Origin: Exiguobacterium indicum HHS 31
Lineage (GTDB): Bacteria > Bacillota > Bacilli > Exiguobacteriales > Exiguobacteriaceae
DNA: 64,000 nucleotides
Assembly (NCBI RefSeq): GCF_001939065.1
Contig: NZ_MPSZ01000005.1
Span: 124,001-188,000 of the forward strand
Direction: 5' to 3'
Each line of letters opens with the position of its first letter. Position 1 is the first letter of the stretch. Shown piece after piece: positions 25,645 to 34,327 of this stretch. The notes beneath the pieces are model-generated. The model searched no databases and was not told the origin of the DNA. It saw only the letters and a list, made by a program, of their open reading frames with translations. Made by a program: the position numbers and the translations under genes.

Positions 25645-27015
25645 TCAATTCGCAAGATGCTGTTTCGCGAGTTCGAGTTGCTCCGACACGGCAGCAAACC
25701 CTGTCCCGCCGTAGCTTTTCCGGCGTGCCACTGCTTGAACCGGATCGAGGAGCGGATAGACGTCTTCCGTGATATCCGGATGGAAGGTTTGATACGTCTC
25801 GAGATTCAAATCCTTCAGGAAACAACCGTTTTGCACACAATAAAGGACGGCTTTACCTACGATTTCGTGCGCTTCCCGGAATGGTATGCCTTTCGTCACA
25901 AGGTAGTCGGCGAGTTCCGTTGCATTCGAGAAGTCTTGCATTGTCGCCTTCTTGAGCGCTTCGGTCTTAAACGTCGCAGATTCAATCATTCCAGTGAAGA
26001 TTTGAACGGATTGGAGAACGGTATCTGCTGTATCGAAGACCCCTTCCTTATCCTCTTGCATGTCTTTATTGTAAGCGAGTGGTAATGCCTTCATCGTCGT
26101 CAAGAAGCCCATCAGGTTACCGTAGACGCGCCCCGTTTTTCCACGAATCAACTCAGCGAAATCAGGATTTTTCTTTTGTGGCATCATGCTCGATCCTGTT
26201 GAGAAGGCATCGGATAACTCGATAAAGCTAAATTCTTGCGACGCCCAGATGATGATTTCTTCACAAAAGCGCGAGAGATGCATCATGACGGTCGAAGCGA
26301 TCCCGAGGTATTCGATGACGAAATCACGGTCCGAGACAGCATCAAGACTGTTTGGATAGACCGACTCAAAACCGAGCAACTCAGCAGACCGGAAACGATT
26401 GATCGGGAATGTCGTCCCCGCGAGCGCACCTGCCCCGAGCGGTGATTTCCGAATTCGTTTTTGATTATCCGTCAACCGTTCGACATCACGTTCGAACATC
26501 CAGAAATAAGCGAGCAAGTGATGCGCAAGCGAGATCGGTTGTGCCCGTTGCAAATGCGTATACCCTGGCATGACCGTCTCGATATGTTGCTCCGCTTGTT
26601 CCGTGATGACCGACTGGAGCTCGCGTAATGCTGTCGTCAACGCCTCAACATGTTGTTCCATCCATAGATGTAAATCCGTTGCGACCTGGTCATTTCGACT
26701 CCGTGCCGTATGCAGTTTTCCTGCAACCAGACCAATCTGTTCTGTCAATAAACGCTCGAGGTTCATATGAATGTCCTCATCCGCTAACGTATAGGAATGG
26801 TCTGCTAACGTCGTTTCCAGTTGCTTCAGTCCTTGCTCGATTTGTGTCCACTCGTCTTGAGCAAGAATCCCTTGTTCAAATAGCATCTGCGCGTGTGCGA
26901 GACTGCCTTTTAAATCGACGCTCGCTAATTTTTGATCGAACGTGATCGATGCTCCGAAGGCTTCCGCTTGAGCGGAAGCACTTTCCGTAAAACGTCCACC
27001 CCAGAGTTTGGTCAT
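25645..27015 (-). CDS. argH: Argininosuccinate lyase
   Basis: Splits argininosuccinate into arginine and fumarate, the last step of arginine synthesis. The 456-residue protein begins [20 protein letters not shown] and carries the fumarase/aspartase-family signature [19 protein letters not shown], along with [17 protein letters not shown] and [17 protein letters not shown]. Its ATG overlaps the argG stop (ATGA), so the two are translated together. It ends just upstream of the lysine leader. Confidence 0.96.
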   Translation of the reverse strand: MTKLWGGRFTESASAQAEAFGASITFDQKLASVDLKGSLAHAQMLFEQGILAQDEWTQIEQGLKQLETTLADHSYTLADEDIHMNLERLLTEQIGLVAGKLHTARSRNDQVATDLHLWMEQHVEALTTALRELQSVITEQAEQHIETVMPGYTHLQRAQPISLAHHLLAYFWMFERDVERLTDNQKRIRKSPLGAGALAGTTFPINRFRSAELLGFESVYPNSLDAVSDRDFVIEYLGIASTVMMHLSRFCEEIIIWASQEFSFIELSDAFSTGSSMMPQKKNPDFAELIRGKTGRVYGNLMGFLTTMKALPLAYNKDMQEDKEGVFDTADTVLQSVQIFTGMIESATFKTEALKKATMQDFSNATELADYLVTKGIPFREAHEIVGKAVLYCVQNGCFLKDLNLETYQTFHPDITEDVYPLLDPVQAVARRKSYGGTGFAAVSEQLELAKQHLAN

Positions 27016-28217
27016 TTCGTGACACCCGCCTGACGATGTACGCTCGCATGCGTCGAAACGGCAAGTCCGTGTAATTTGATGAAGCCTTTTGCTGCTTCAT
27101 GATCGAATGCGTCTTCTTTCGTGTACGTCGCAAGTTTCTCATCGTAGAGCGAGACAGCGGACTGACGACCTGTCACAGTTGCATTTCCTTTGAACAGTTT
27201 AACGCGAACTTCTCCTGTGACGTCCTGTTGTGTCGCTGTCAAGAATGCTTTCAAGCCTTTCGTCAATGGTGCATGGAAGAGACCGTTATAGATCGTTTCT
27301 GCGTATTGTTTGCTGAGTAGTGGTTTGAAATGCGCGACGTCCTTCGTCAATGTAATCGTCTCGAGTGCAGCGTGCGCTTTGAGTAACACCGTTGCGCCTG
27401 GGCACTCATAGACTTCCCGCGATTTGATACCGACGAGACGGTTCTCGACGTGGTCAATCCGTCCGACCCCATGTGCACCAGCGATGATGTTCAGTTCCGT
27501 GATCAGTTTCGCCAGTGGATACGTCGTTCCGTTGATCGAGACCGGAACACCTGCTTCAAAGCCAATGATGACTTCTTCTGCCTGATCCGGAGCGTCTTCT
27601 GGCGCTACTGTCAACGCATAAGCGTCTTGCGGTGGCTCTGTCCAAGGGTTTTCTAGGACGCCACATTCGTTACTCCGTCCCCAAAGGTTCATGTCGATTG
27701 AGTATGGGCTATCGAGGTTGATCGGAATCGGCACATTGTTTTCTTTCGCATAGGCGATTTCTTCTTCCCGTGACCATTTCCATTCCCGGACCGGTGCGAT
27801 GACTTCGAGTGATGGATCAAGTGCTGCGACTGAAACTTCGAACCGGACTTGGTCGTTCCCTTTTCCGGTACATCCGTGAGCGACTGCCGTCGCACCGTGC
27901 TGATGCGCGACTTCGACAAGCTTTTCTGCGATCAACGGACGCGAAAGCGCTGAAATCAACGGATAGGCATTTTCGTAATGCGCGCCATATTGAAGTGCCG
28001 GTAAAACGAAGTCTTGTGCGAATTCTTCTTTAACATCGAGGACGATCGATTCGATCGCACCGACGAGGAGTGCTTTTTCTTTAATGATGGATAAATCTTT
28101 TCCTTCTCCGACATCCATGCATAAGGCAATGACGTCATAGTCCTTGCTCAACCACTTGATGGCTACCGATGTATCAAGTCCCCCAGAGTACGCTAAGATC
28201 AATTTTTGTTTCGACAT
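27012..28217 (-). CDS. argG: Argininosuccinate synthase
   Basis: Joins citrulline and aspartate using ATP. The 401-residue protein has the PP-loop [32 protein letters not shown], and [16 protein letters not shown]. It starts at ATG 28217 with AGGAGG upstream. It is first in a two-gene argGH unit with an ARG-box-like operator upstream. Confidence 0.97.
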   Translation of the reverse strand: MSKQKLILAYSGGLDTSVAIKWLSKDYDVIALCMDVGEGKDLSIIKEKALLVGAIESIVLDVKEEFAQDFVLPALQYGAHYENAYPLISALSRPLIAEKLVEVAHQHGATAVAHGCTGKGNDQVRFEVSVAALDPSLEVIAPVREWKWSREEEIAYAKENNVPIPINLDSPYSIDMNLWGRSNECGVLENPWTEPPQDAYALTVAPEDAPDQAEEVIIGFEAGVPVSINGTTYPLAKLITELNIIAGAHGVGRIDHVENRLVGIKSREVYECPGATVLLKAHAALETITLTKDVAHFKPLLSKQYAETIYNGLFHAPLTKGLKAFLTATQQDVTGEVRVKLFKGNATVTGRQSAVSLYDEKLATYTKEDAFDHEAAKGFIKLHGLAVSTHASVHRQAGVTK

Positions 28218-28251
28218 GTATAATTCCCTCCTGGTTTTAAATTCATCTGTC

Positions 28252-28265
28252 TGTATAAAAATTCA
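28252..28265 (-). promoter_or_regulatory. ARG-box-like operator of argGH
   Basis: Reads TGTATAAAAATTCA on the plus strand, one mismatch from TGAATWWWWATTCA, the arginine repressor half-site pair. It lies ~35 bases before argG, and a second weaker AT-rich TGAATT copy (ATGAATTTAAA on the minus strand) lies closer to the gene. Confidence 0.6.
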
Positions 28266-28292
28266 TTATGAATTATATATATACATAGAAAA

Positions 28293-28323
28293 CAAAAAAA
28301 GAAACCCTTTTTGCAGGATTTCT
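28293..28323 (-). terminator. Terminator of the alaX-GNAT unit
   Basis: Minus-strand arms AGAAATCC / GGGTTTCT (G-U pair) followed by TTTTTTT, 12 bases past the GNAT stop. Confidence 0.7.
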
Positions 28324-28334
28324 TTCAAAATAAC

Positions 28335-28763
28335 TTACATTTTTTTCTCCATCGTCCGGTGTGGGATGCCCGCATCATCGAATTCATCGGAGACGATCGT
28401 ATAACCGAGTCCTTGATAAAACGGGATCGCTTGGACTTGTGCGCCGAGTGTTAGCAATTGCTTCCCTTCGCGACGTGCGACTCGTTCCATCGCCTGCATC
28501 AACTCGCCACCGTATCCTTTTCCTCGCGCTGTCGCTAGCGTCGCGACACGCTCTACCTTCATCCGTTGGTCGTCATATGGACGGGTACGCCCCGTTGCGA
28601 CCGGTCGACTCTGCTCATCGAGGACAAGCAGATGAATTGCTGTTTCATCATGTGTATCATATTCAAGATGGCGTGGTACGCCTTGTTCCTCGACGAAGAC
28701 ACGCTCCCGGATCATCCGGACGGCTTGATGTTGTTCTGCTGTACGTACTTGAATGACTGTCAT
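28335..28763 (-). CDS. GNAT-family N-acetyltransferase (YjcF/ElaA-like)
   Basis: A 142-residue acetyl-CoA-dependent transferase. It begins with the YjcF-type opening VRMIRERVFVEEQGVPRHLEYD and has the acetyl-CoA loop VATLATARGKGYGGELM (Q/RxxGxG/A type) and a C-terminal IPFYQGLGYTIVSDEFDDAGIPHRTMEKKM. Substrate unknown; small amines or amino acids are typical. Its ATG overlaps the stop of the tRNA-editing gene (ATGA), with GGAGGA upstream, so both are made from one message. Confidence 0.85.
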   Translation of the reverse strand: MTVIQVRTAEQHQAVRMIRERVFVEEQGVPRHLEYDTHDETAIHLLVLDEQSRPVATGRTRPYDDQRMKVERVATLATARGKGYGGELMQAMERVARREGKQLLTLGAQVQAIPFYQGLGYTIVSDEFDDAGIPHRTMEKKM

Positions 28764-29908
28764 GACTGATATTCCTCCCGTAATCGATCGACATATGCCA
28801 TCGCATCATCCCGATTCGTAAATTGTGCCTGTGCCTGAACCGCATTTCCTCCGCCTCGCCCATTAAATATTTTGACATGTGCTTTAGCGAACTTCCCGAG
28901 ATGGGGTTCACCTGGACTACTCATCAGTAACTTGTTCGTCGTCGCATTCCAGACGACGCCGACGCGTCCCGCTTCTTGAATCGCTTTAGCAAGTTGCTCG
29001 GATATTTTGATTTCTTCATCCAGATGTTCGAACACAAGAATGCCTTCTTGTTGTTCTAAAGCATGAGCGAGTGTGAACGTCGCAAGTTGTTCCTGGGCGT
29101 GTTCGACCTGTTTCGTTAAGCGTTTCTGCTCTTCTTGTAACGCTTGGACGGCTTCTAGCATTTGAACCGGTTTGACTGATAAAGCTTGCGCTGCTTCCCG
29201 TAAAGCTCGTCGTTCTGCCTGTAGGAGTTGATATGCCCGTTCCTTTGCGACATAAGAAAGACGAATATTTCCACGAATTCGTTCGACTCCAGTAAAGAGA
29301 ATCGACTCGAGCTGTGCCGTCGAATCGAGATGCGTTCCACCACAGGCACTATAATCGAGTGTACCGATTTGAACGACGCGAATTCGTCCTTCGACTTGTG
29401 GTGTTTTTCGTAATGGTAAGCGTAGCGCTTCCGCCTCGTCATACTCGGTCGCTGTGATTGGTAATCCTTGTTCAATCACCTGGCGTAATCGTCGATCCAG
29501 CTGTTCTTGTTGCAGAGTTGTCCATTCAGGTGTCTCGATATCAAGCGTCGAGACCTCACTTCCCGTCCGAAAACTAAGTGTCTTGATATTTGATTCATCT
29601 TGTAGGATTGCAGAGATGACATGTTGTGCCGTATGCTGCGCCGCATGATCGATCCGGACTGCGTCATCTACGATCCCGGTGACGTCACCTGTGAGCGGCG
29701 TCGCCAGTTGGTGCCAGACGACACCGTCTTCGATTTGGACGTCAAGGACCGGTTGGTCGTTCAATGTTCCACGGTCCGCCGGCTGTCCACCGCTCTCCGG
29801 ATAGAAGTAACTTTTCTCTAAAGCAACCCAATAGCCGTCTACTTGTTTTGTTGCGCGAATGGATGTCTGAAAGGTTCGGACATCGGATTCTATTTGTTCG
29901 GGGCGCAT
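28760..29908 (-). CDS. Alanyl-tRNA editing protein with DHHA1 domain (AlaX type)
   Basis: Free-standing editing enzyme expected to remove serine or glycine from mischarged tRNA-Ala. The 382-residue protein has the first metal motif DHAAQHTAQHVISA (HxxxH) and the second YSACGGTHLDST (CxxxH), then a coiled-coil stretch (~230-270) and a C-terminal DHHA1-like domain with AHVKIFNGRGGGNAVQAQAQF. The long form resembles the editing and C-Ala parts of alanyl-tRNA synthetase without the catalytic domain. The start at 29908 follows AAAGGTGG. It is divergent from nagR and coupled to a GNAT gene. Confidence 0.88.
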   Translation of the reverse strand: MRPEQIESDVRTFQTSIRATKQVDGYWVALEKSYFYPESGGQPADRGTLNDQPVLDVQIEDGVVWHQLATPLTGDVTGIVDDAVRIDHAAQHTAQHVISAILQDESNIKTLSFRTGSEVSTLDIETPEWTTLQQEQLDRRLRQVIEQGLPITATEYDEAEALRLPLRKTPQVEGRIRVVQIGTLDYSACGGTHLDSTAQLESILFTGVERIRGNIRLSYVAKERAYQLLQAERRALREAAQALSVKPVQMLEAVQALQEEQKRLTKQVEHAQEQLATFTLAHALEQQEGILVFEHLDEEIKISEQLAKAIQEAGRVGVVWNATTNKLLMSSPGEPHLGKFAKAHVKIFNGRGGGNAVQAQAQFTNRDDAMAYVDRLREEYQS

Positions 29909-29970
29909 GCCTCGACCACCTTTCTCTGTCAGTTTCACTCTGTATTATGCCATATTTCATCCAGAATCGT

Positions 29971-29999
29971 TTGTCGGCTTGCCTTTTTCCTAGTACACT
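29971..29999 (+). promoter_or_regulatory. SigA-type promoter of nagR
   Basis: TTGTCG, a 17-base spacer, then TACACT on the plus strand, ~38 bases before the nagR start. Confidence 0.55.
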
Positions 30000-30036
30000 A
30001 GACGAAAGACTACCGATCGCGAAGGGACGAAATGCC

Positions 30037-30771
30037 GTGATTCAGCATATCAATAAAAATTCACCACTCCCCATCTACTATCAAATCGAAGCTGCCTTAA
30101 AACAACAAATCGAAAGCGGTGTTCTTCAACCTGGCGATCTAATTCCGTCCGAGCGCGAATTTGCGGAAGCGCATCAAATTAGCCGAATGACGGTCCGGCA
30201 AGCCATTTCAAACTTGGTCAACGCCGGTTACTTGATTCGTCAAAAAGGACGAGGAACATTCGTCGCGAATAAAAAAATCGTCATGCAACTGTCTGGCTTG
30301 ACGAGTTTCTCGGAAGAGATGGAACATCTTGGACTAGAACCGACGAGTGCGCTTCTCTCCTATCAAATCATCGACGCGTCGATGACGATCGCAAACAAGC
30401 TCCGGATTCGCGAAGGGGCATCCGTGTATGAATTGAAACGTTTACGAATCGCAGATGAGCAAGCGCTTGCCCTTGAGACCGTCTATATCCCGGAACAGCT
30501 CTTACCTGGACTCGATCAAGACGTCGCGACCGCATCGCTCTATGCATTTGCAGAAGCGAGCGGATTAAATCTTGGACGTGCGAGTCAAACGTTCGAATCA
30601 CGTCTTGCAACAAAGGAAGAGGCGGGTCATCTTGGTCTATCGACCGCTTCGCCTGTCTTATCCGTCGAGCAACTGACGTATCTCGCGACGGAGCAACCGT
30701 TTGAATACGTCATCTCCGCTTACCGCGGCGACCGCTATACCTTCACCGTCGAAATGGAACGCCAACGCTAA
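30037..30771 (+). CDS. nagR: GntR/HutC-family repressor of GlcNAc utilisation (NagR)
   Basis: A 244-residue regulator with an N-terminal winged helix (PLPIYYQIEAALKQQIESG, SEREFAEAHQISRMTVRQAI, KGRGTFVA) and a C-terminal UTRA effector domain ending AYRGDRYTFTVEME. The sequence is close to my memory of B. subtilis NagR/YvoA, which responds to glucosamine-6-P or GlcNAc-6-P. Start GTG at 30037 is chosen because it gives the standard N-terminus and follows AAGGG, with somewhat long spacing. It stands apart from nagA-nagB and nagP, but both carry candidate operators. It ends within a bidirectional terminator. Confidence 0.88.
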   Translation: MIQHINKNSPLPIYYQIEAALKQQIESGVLQPGDLIPSEREFAEAHQISRMTVRQAISNLVNAGYLIRQKGRGTFVANKKIVMQLSGLTSFSEEMEHLGLEPTSALLSYQIIDASMTIANKLRIREGASVYELKRLRIADEQALALETVYIPEQLLPGLDQDVATASLYAFAEASGLNLGRASQTFESRLATKEEAGHLGLSTASPVLSVEQLTYLATEQPFEYVISAYRGDRYTFTVEMERQR

Positions 30772-30815
30772 AAATCCCCTTGTATCGTCGTACAGTGACG
30801 ATACAAGGGGATTTT
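30771..30815. terminator. Bidirectional terminator between nagR and the LCP gene
   Basis: A 19-base perfect stem (arms AAAATCCCCTTGTATCGTC and complement) with a 7-base loop and A/T runs at the ends. The left arm begins at the last base of the nagR stop codon. Confidence 0.92.
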
Positions 30816-30822
30816 CCAACGC

Positions 30823-31929
30823 TTATTGTTGAGTTTCTGTATTGGGAATTGACTCTTCTGTCGTACTTTGTGCCGGGTCTGTCTCTTCCTTGATCGGTTC
30901 GACTTCTTGACCTTGCATCGCTTTCGCTAAATTACTTTTCACTTGCTCCAATTGATTCGGATCGAGATGGTATTCCCATTTCCCGCTAATACCGATGTAG
31001 CCTTCTCCAGCGAGTTGGTACTCCGTCGTATTACGTAGCGCTGCTGTGAAATCTGCTAAGCGTGTATAATCGTTCGGACCTAAGTTCGTTTCGACGTTAT
31101 CACCGACAGCATCCAAAATATCACGGTATGCACTGAGGGAACGGAAACTTGCCGCTTCTTTGGCGACCGCTTGAATGACTTGCATCTGTTTTTGACCGCG
31201 TCCGATATCACCGAGCGGATCATCATGACGGTTCCGGACGTAAGCAAGTGCTTGCTCTCCTGTTAAATGTTGCATACCTTTATCAACAGTGACAGTACCG
31301 GCTTTACGTTTTGAATCTTGCTCTTTGAACGCATATCGTACATCGATGTCTACGCCATCCAATGCATCGATCAATTGAACGAATCCTTGGAAATTGACTT
31401 TAACGACGTGATCGATTTGAATACCGAGCAGGTTTTCTGTCGTTTCACGCGCTAATTTAATCCCATTATAGGAATTCGATTTATCCATCGAACCGAAGTA
31501 ATGGGCATGGGTGATTTTATCTTGCTCAACACCTGTCTTACCATAAGGTACATCGTATTTCGAATAATCGATGTTCACGAGTGAATCACGCGGAATACTC
31601 GTCAACACTAATTGTTCCGTTTTTTTATTTAAGATTCCGACGATCATGACATCTGATCGCGCCGGTTCATTTCGTTCTTTACTTTTTTTCGTTTCATCCG
31701 TCCCAAGAATCAAGAACGATTCAGACGGAACATCATCATATTTAGAGCTCACCTTCGAGCCGGGAATGTTAATCTGCGTCTTTGCCAATGTTTCTTGCGT
31801 TTTAATAAAAACAGCTCCAGCATATCCAGAACCGATGATTGTGACAAGCAGGACGAGTGCAGCGATGACTTTCATGAACATCTTGCCAGCACTTGGCTGT
31901 CTCTTTCGTGCGGATCGCGTTTCCATCAT
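30823..31929 (-). CDS. LytR-CpsA-Psr (LCP) family cell-wall ligase
   Basis: Membrane-anchored enzyme that transfers wall teichoic acid or similar polymers to peptidoglycan. A basic N-terminus and one membrane helix (VIAALVLLVTIIGSGYAGAVF) precede the external LCP domain: SFLILGTDE, RSDVMIVGILNK, LTSIPRDSLVNI, LTGEQALAYVRNRHDDPLGDIGRGQKQMQVIQA. These carry the Arg and Asp that bind the polyprenyl pyrophosphate. The acidic, Thr-rich tail is low-complexity. The start is either of two adjacent ATGs (31929 or 31926), both close to GAGGG. The gene is monocistronic, with a TTGACA-N16-GATAAT promoter upstream. Confidence 0.9.
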   Translation of the reverse strand: MMETRSARKRQPSAGKMFMKVIAALVLLVTIIGSGYAGAVFIKTQETLAKTQINIPGSKVSSKYDDVPSESFLILGTDETKKSKERNEPARSDVMIVGILNKKTEQLVLTSIPRDSLVNIDYSKYDVPYGKTGVEQDKITHAHYFGSMDKSNSYNGIKLARETTENLLGIQIDHVVKVNFQGFVQLIDALDGVDIDVRYAFKEQDSKRKAGTVTVDKGMQHLTGEQALAYVRNRHDDPLGDIGRGQKQMQVIQAVAKEAASFRSLSAYRDILDAVGDNVETNLGPNDYTRLADFTAALRNTTEYQLAGEGYIGISGKWEYHLDPNQLEQVKSNLAKAMQGQEVEPIKEETDPAQSTTEESIPNTETQQ

Positions 31930-31977
31930 GTAAACCCTCATTTTCATGTAAATTTTCCGTAAAGTTCGCTAATCTCC

Positions 31978-32005
31978 ATTATCCGTACATTTAATGAAAT
32001 GTCAA
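31978..32005 (-). promoter_or_regulatory. SigA promoter of the LCP gene
   Basis: Minus strand TTGACA (32000-32005), 16-base spacer, GATAAT (31978-31983), ~50 bases before the start codon. I see nothing else recognisable in the interval 32006-32160. Confidence 0.65.
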
Positions 32006-32163
32006 TTTACGTTTCGATTAAAGAAATCGTATGGAATCGTTGCACTGAAAAAATCATGGACCCTTAGTGCGCTGTATCATGAGATTGAATGATCTTGGTA
32101 TATGTCCTGTTGATGCCTTTCTATCAAAATAAAAAATCGCTTGAGACTAGGCTCAACAGAATC

Positions 32164-32208
32164 AAAAAAAGGAATAGAGTCAATCCAATGATTGTCTCTA
32201 TCCCTTTT
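32164..32208 (-). terminator. Terminator of nagA-nagB
   Basis: Imperfect 18-base stem (left AAAAGGAATAGAGTCAAT at 32167-32184) with T-run on the minus strand, ~20 bases past the nagB stop. Confidence 0.75.
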
Positions 32209-32228
32209 GATTCATCGCTCTTCCATCG

Positions 32229-32990
32229 TCATACTTTCATGAAATTCAGATAAGCCGCTCGTCCTGTACGTTTAGCGTCATCTGACAATAAAGATGCAGC
32301 TTCTTCGTCCAAGATCACCATGACATCAGCATGACGCTTGAGTACAGTCGCTGGACAATCCGTTGTTGCGACACCTTCCATCATGTCGCGAACCGCTTCT
32401 GCCTTTCGTTCACTAGAAGCAACGAGAAGGATTTTCTTCGCTTCCATGATCGTACCGATTCCCATCGTGATCGCCTTCGTCGGTACTTCTTCTAATCGAT
32501 CAAAGAATCGTTGGTTCGCTTCTCGTGTCGACTCTGTCAATTCCGTTACGTGTGTCTTAGCATCGAACGGTGTACCTGGTTCATTGAAGGCGATGTGTCC
32601 ATTCGCTCCGATTCCAAGTAATTGAATGTCGATTCCTCGATTGCGGACGAGCGCTTCATATCGTTCACTTTCGCGCACGGGATCTTCTGTGTCCCCGATT
32701 GGAACGAATGATTCCTTAAACGCGACATCTTTGAATAGATGCTCTTGCATGAACTTATGATAACTTTGTGGATGCTCTGGGCTGAGACCGACATATTCGT
32801 CTAGATTAACCGTCGTCACATGTCGACAATCGAGCGAATCCTTCCGCCATTCTTCATAGACGCCGACCGGTGAACTTCCCGTTGCCAGTCCTACCGTCAA
32901 ACCTTCCGGGTGACGCTCAATTTCCTGTTTCAAAAATTGATAGGCCACCTGTGCTAATTCTTCTCCTTTTTCTACGATCATCCATTTCAT
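32229..32990 (-). CDS. nagB: Glucosamine-6-phosphate deaminase
   Basis: Converts glucosamine-6-P to fructose-6-P and ammonia, feeding amino sugar into glycolysis. The 253-residue protein has TVGLATGSSPVGVYEEW, TVNLDEYVGLSPEHPQSYHKFM, LLGIGANGHIAFNEPGTPF (active-site Asp/His region) and ITMGIGTIMEAKKILLVASS. It lies 14 bases after nagA in the same transcript, under the candidate NagR operator. Confidence 0.96.
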   Translation of the reverse strand: MKWMIVEKGEELAQVAYQFLKQEIERHPEGLTVGLATGSSPVGVYEEWRKDSLDCRHVTTVNLDEYVGLSPEHPQSYHKFMQEHLFKDVAFKESFVPIGDTEDPVRESERYEALVRNRGIDIQLLGIGANGHIAFNEPGTPFDAKTHVTELTESTREANQRFFDRLEEVPTKAITMGIGTIMEAKKILLVASSERKAEAVRDMMEGVATTDCPATVLKRHADVMVILDEEAASLLSDDAKRTGRAAYLNFMKV

Positions 32991-33004
32991 GAGGTAGACT
33001 CCTT

Positions 33005-34144
33005 TCAGTTCGTGATCCGGTGTCGCGTACCACGATGAATCGTTTCTTGAATGTGTAGCGCTTCGTCGAGCAGGACGATGTCCGCATCCTTGCCGACCGA
33101 GAGGCTTCCCTTTTGAGTCAATTGAAGTTCTTTTGCCGCATTGACCGATGTCATGCGGACCGCTTCTTCGAGCGAACAGCCTGTATAGGAGATGATATTC
33201 CGTAAGGCGGCGTCCATCGTTAAGACACTTCCAGCTAAGCTACCGTTTTCAAGACGTGCCGCACCGTCTCGAACGAATACAGCCTGACCACCTAACTCAT
33301 ATTCACCATCAGCCAATCCTTTTGCACGCATCGCATCCGTGATGACGATCAGTCGATCTGCGCCTTTCATTCGGTAGGCGAAGTCGACCATTTCTGGCGC
33401 ACTGTGAATCCCATCCGGAATGATCTCCGCATAGACGTCTGGTGTCAGGAGGCAATATCCGACCGTGCCTGGTTCCCGGTGATGAAGTGCCCGCATTTGA
33501 TTGTAGAGGTGGGTACCATGCGTGACGTGACCGGCTTGGTTTTGGGCATACGTCGCGTCTGTATGTCCGGCTGACGGAATCGCACCCGTCAAGCGCACCG
33601 CTTCTTCGAACGCACGTGCTCCCGGGCGTTCCGGAGCGTATGTGACGAGCTTGATCGTGTTCCCTGCTGCTTTTTGCCATTTCAAGAACTGCTCGACATC
33701 CGGTTCGACGATATGTTCGTGAGGCTGTGCACCCGCATAATCCGGATTGATGAATGGTCCTTCAAGATGAACGCCGACGATCGTTGTATCGTCTTGCGCT
33801 ACGACCTCTCGGACCGTCTCAAGCGCGCGTGTGATATTTCCCCAGTCCTGAGTAATCGTCGTCGCTAAAAATGATGTCACACCTTCTTGTAACATCTGTC
33901 GGCTGAAATGACGCAACCTCTCGACATCTCCATCCATGACATCGACATCATATCCCCCATGAATATGCACATCGATCATTCCCGGAATGAGTGATTGATG
34001 CTGCGCATCGATCATCTCTTCTCCTGCGATTTCCTCGAATTTCGACATGGGTCCAATCGCCTCGATTGTTCGGTCAAAACGAATGAAGCCGTCTTCAATC
34101 GTCTGCTCTCCCGTGTAAATCCGAGCATTGATGATCACTGTCAT
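33005..34144 (-). CDS. nagA: N-acetylglucosamine-6-phosphate deacetylase
   Basis: Removes the acetyl group of GlcNAc-6-P made by NagP. The 379-residue amidohydrolase has the metal motif LIPGMIDVHIHGGYDVDVMDG, VGVHLEGPFINPDYAGAQ, PSAGHTDATY, GTHLYNQMRALHHREPGTVG and VITDAMRAKGL with the catalytic Asp. The start at 34144 follows AAAGGAAG and gives the normal N-terminus MTVIINARIYTGEQ; a frame open further upstream lacks a ribosome site. First gene of nagAB. Confidence 0.95.
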   Translation of the reverse strand: MTVIINARIYTGEQTIEDGFIRFDRTIEAIGPMSKFEEIAGEEMIDAQHQSLIPGMIDVHIHGGYDVDVMDGDVERLRHFSRQMLQEGVTSFLATTITQDWGNITRALETVREVVAQDDTTIVGVHLEGPFINPDYAGAQPHEHIVEPDVEQFLKWQKAAGNTIKLVTYAPERPGARAFEEAVRLTGAIPSAGHTDATYAQNQAGHVTHGTHLYNQMRALHHREPGTVGYCLLTPDVYAEIIPDGIHSAPEMVDFAYRMKGADRLIVITDAMRAKGLADGEYELGGQAVFVRDGAARLENGSLAGSVLTMDAALRNIISYTGCSLEEAVRMTSVNAAKELQLTQKGSLSVGKDADIVLLDEALHIQETIHRGTRHRITN

Positions 34145-34208
34145 CTGGCATCTTCCTTTCTCTATCCGTTCCATGACTTGCTTCCGTATCTAGTATAACG
34201 CGATTAAT

Positions 34209-34233
34209 TCTAGTTGTATAGACCTTTGTACAT
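34209..34233 (-). promoter_or_regulatory. Probable NagR operator upstream of nagA
   Basis: Contains TTGTATAGACCTTTG, whose GTATAGAC fits the HutC-type GntR pattern GTNTANAC, and matches the nagP block at 2008-2032 in ~19 of 25 positions. TATACT, a possible -10, follows 17 bases after TATACA on the minus strand. Confidence 0.65.
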
Positions 34234-34247
34234 TTAAACGAAATTAT

Positions 34248-34290
34248 AAAAGGACGATCCCGCATATCCGTAGATATAGGGTCGCCCTTT
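34248..34290 (-). terminator. Terminator of mprF
   Basis: Imperfect stem (AAAGGGCGACCC with GGGATCGTCCTTT, G-U pair and one mismatch) ending in TTTT on the minus strand, ~38 bases past the mprF stop. Confidence 0.6.
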
Positions 34291-34327
34291 GTATACCCGT
34301 CGATTGCCGACTTCATGCGTCAGTCGA

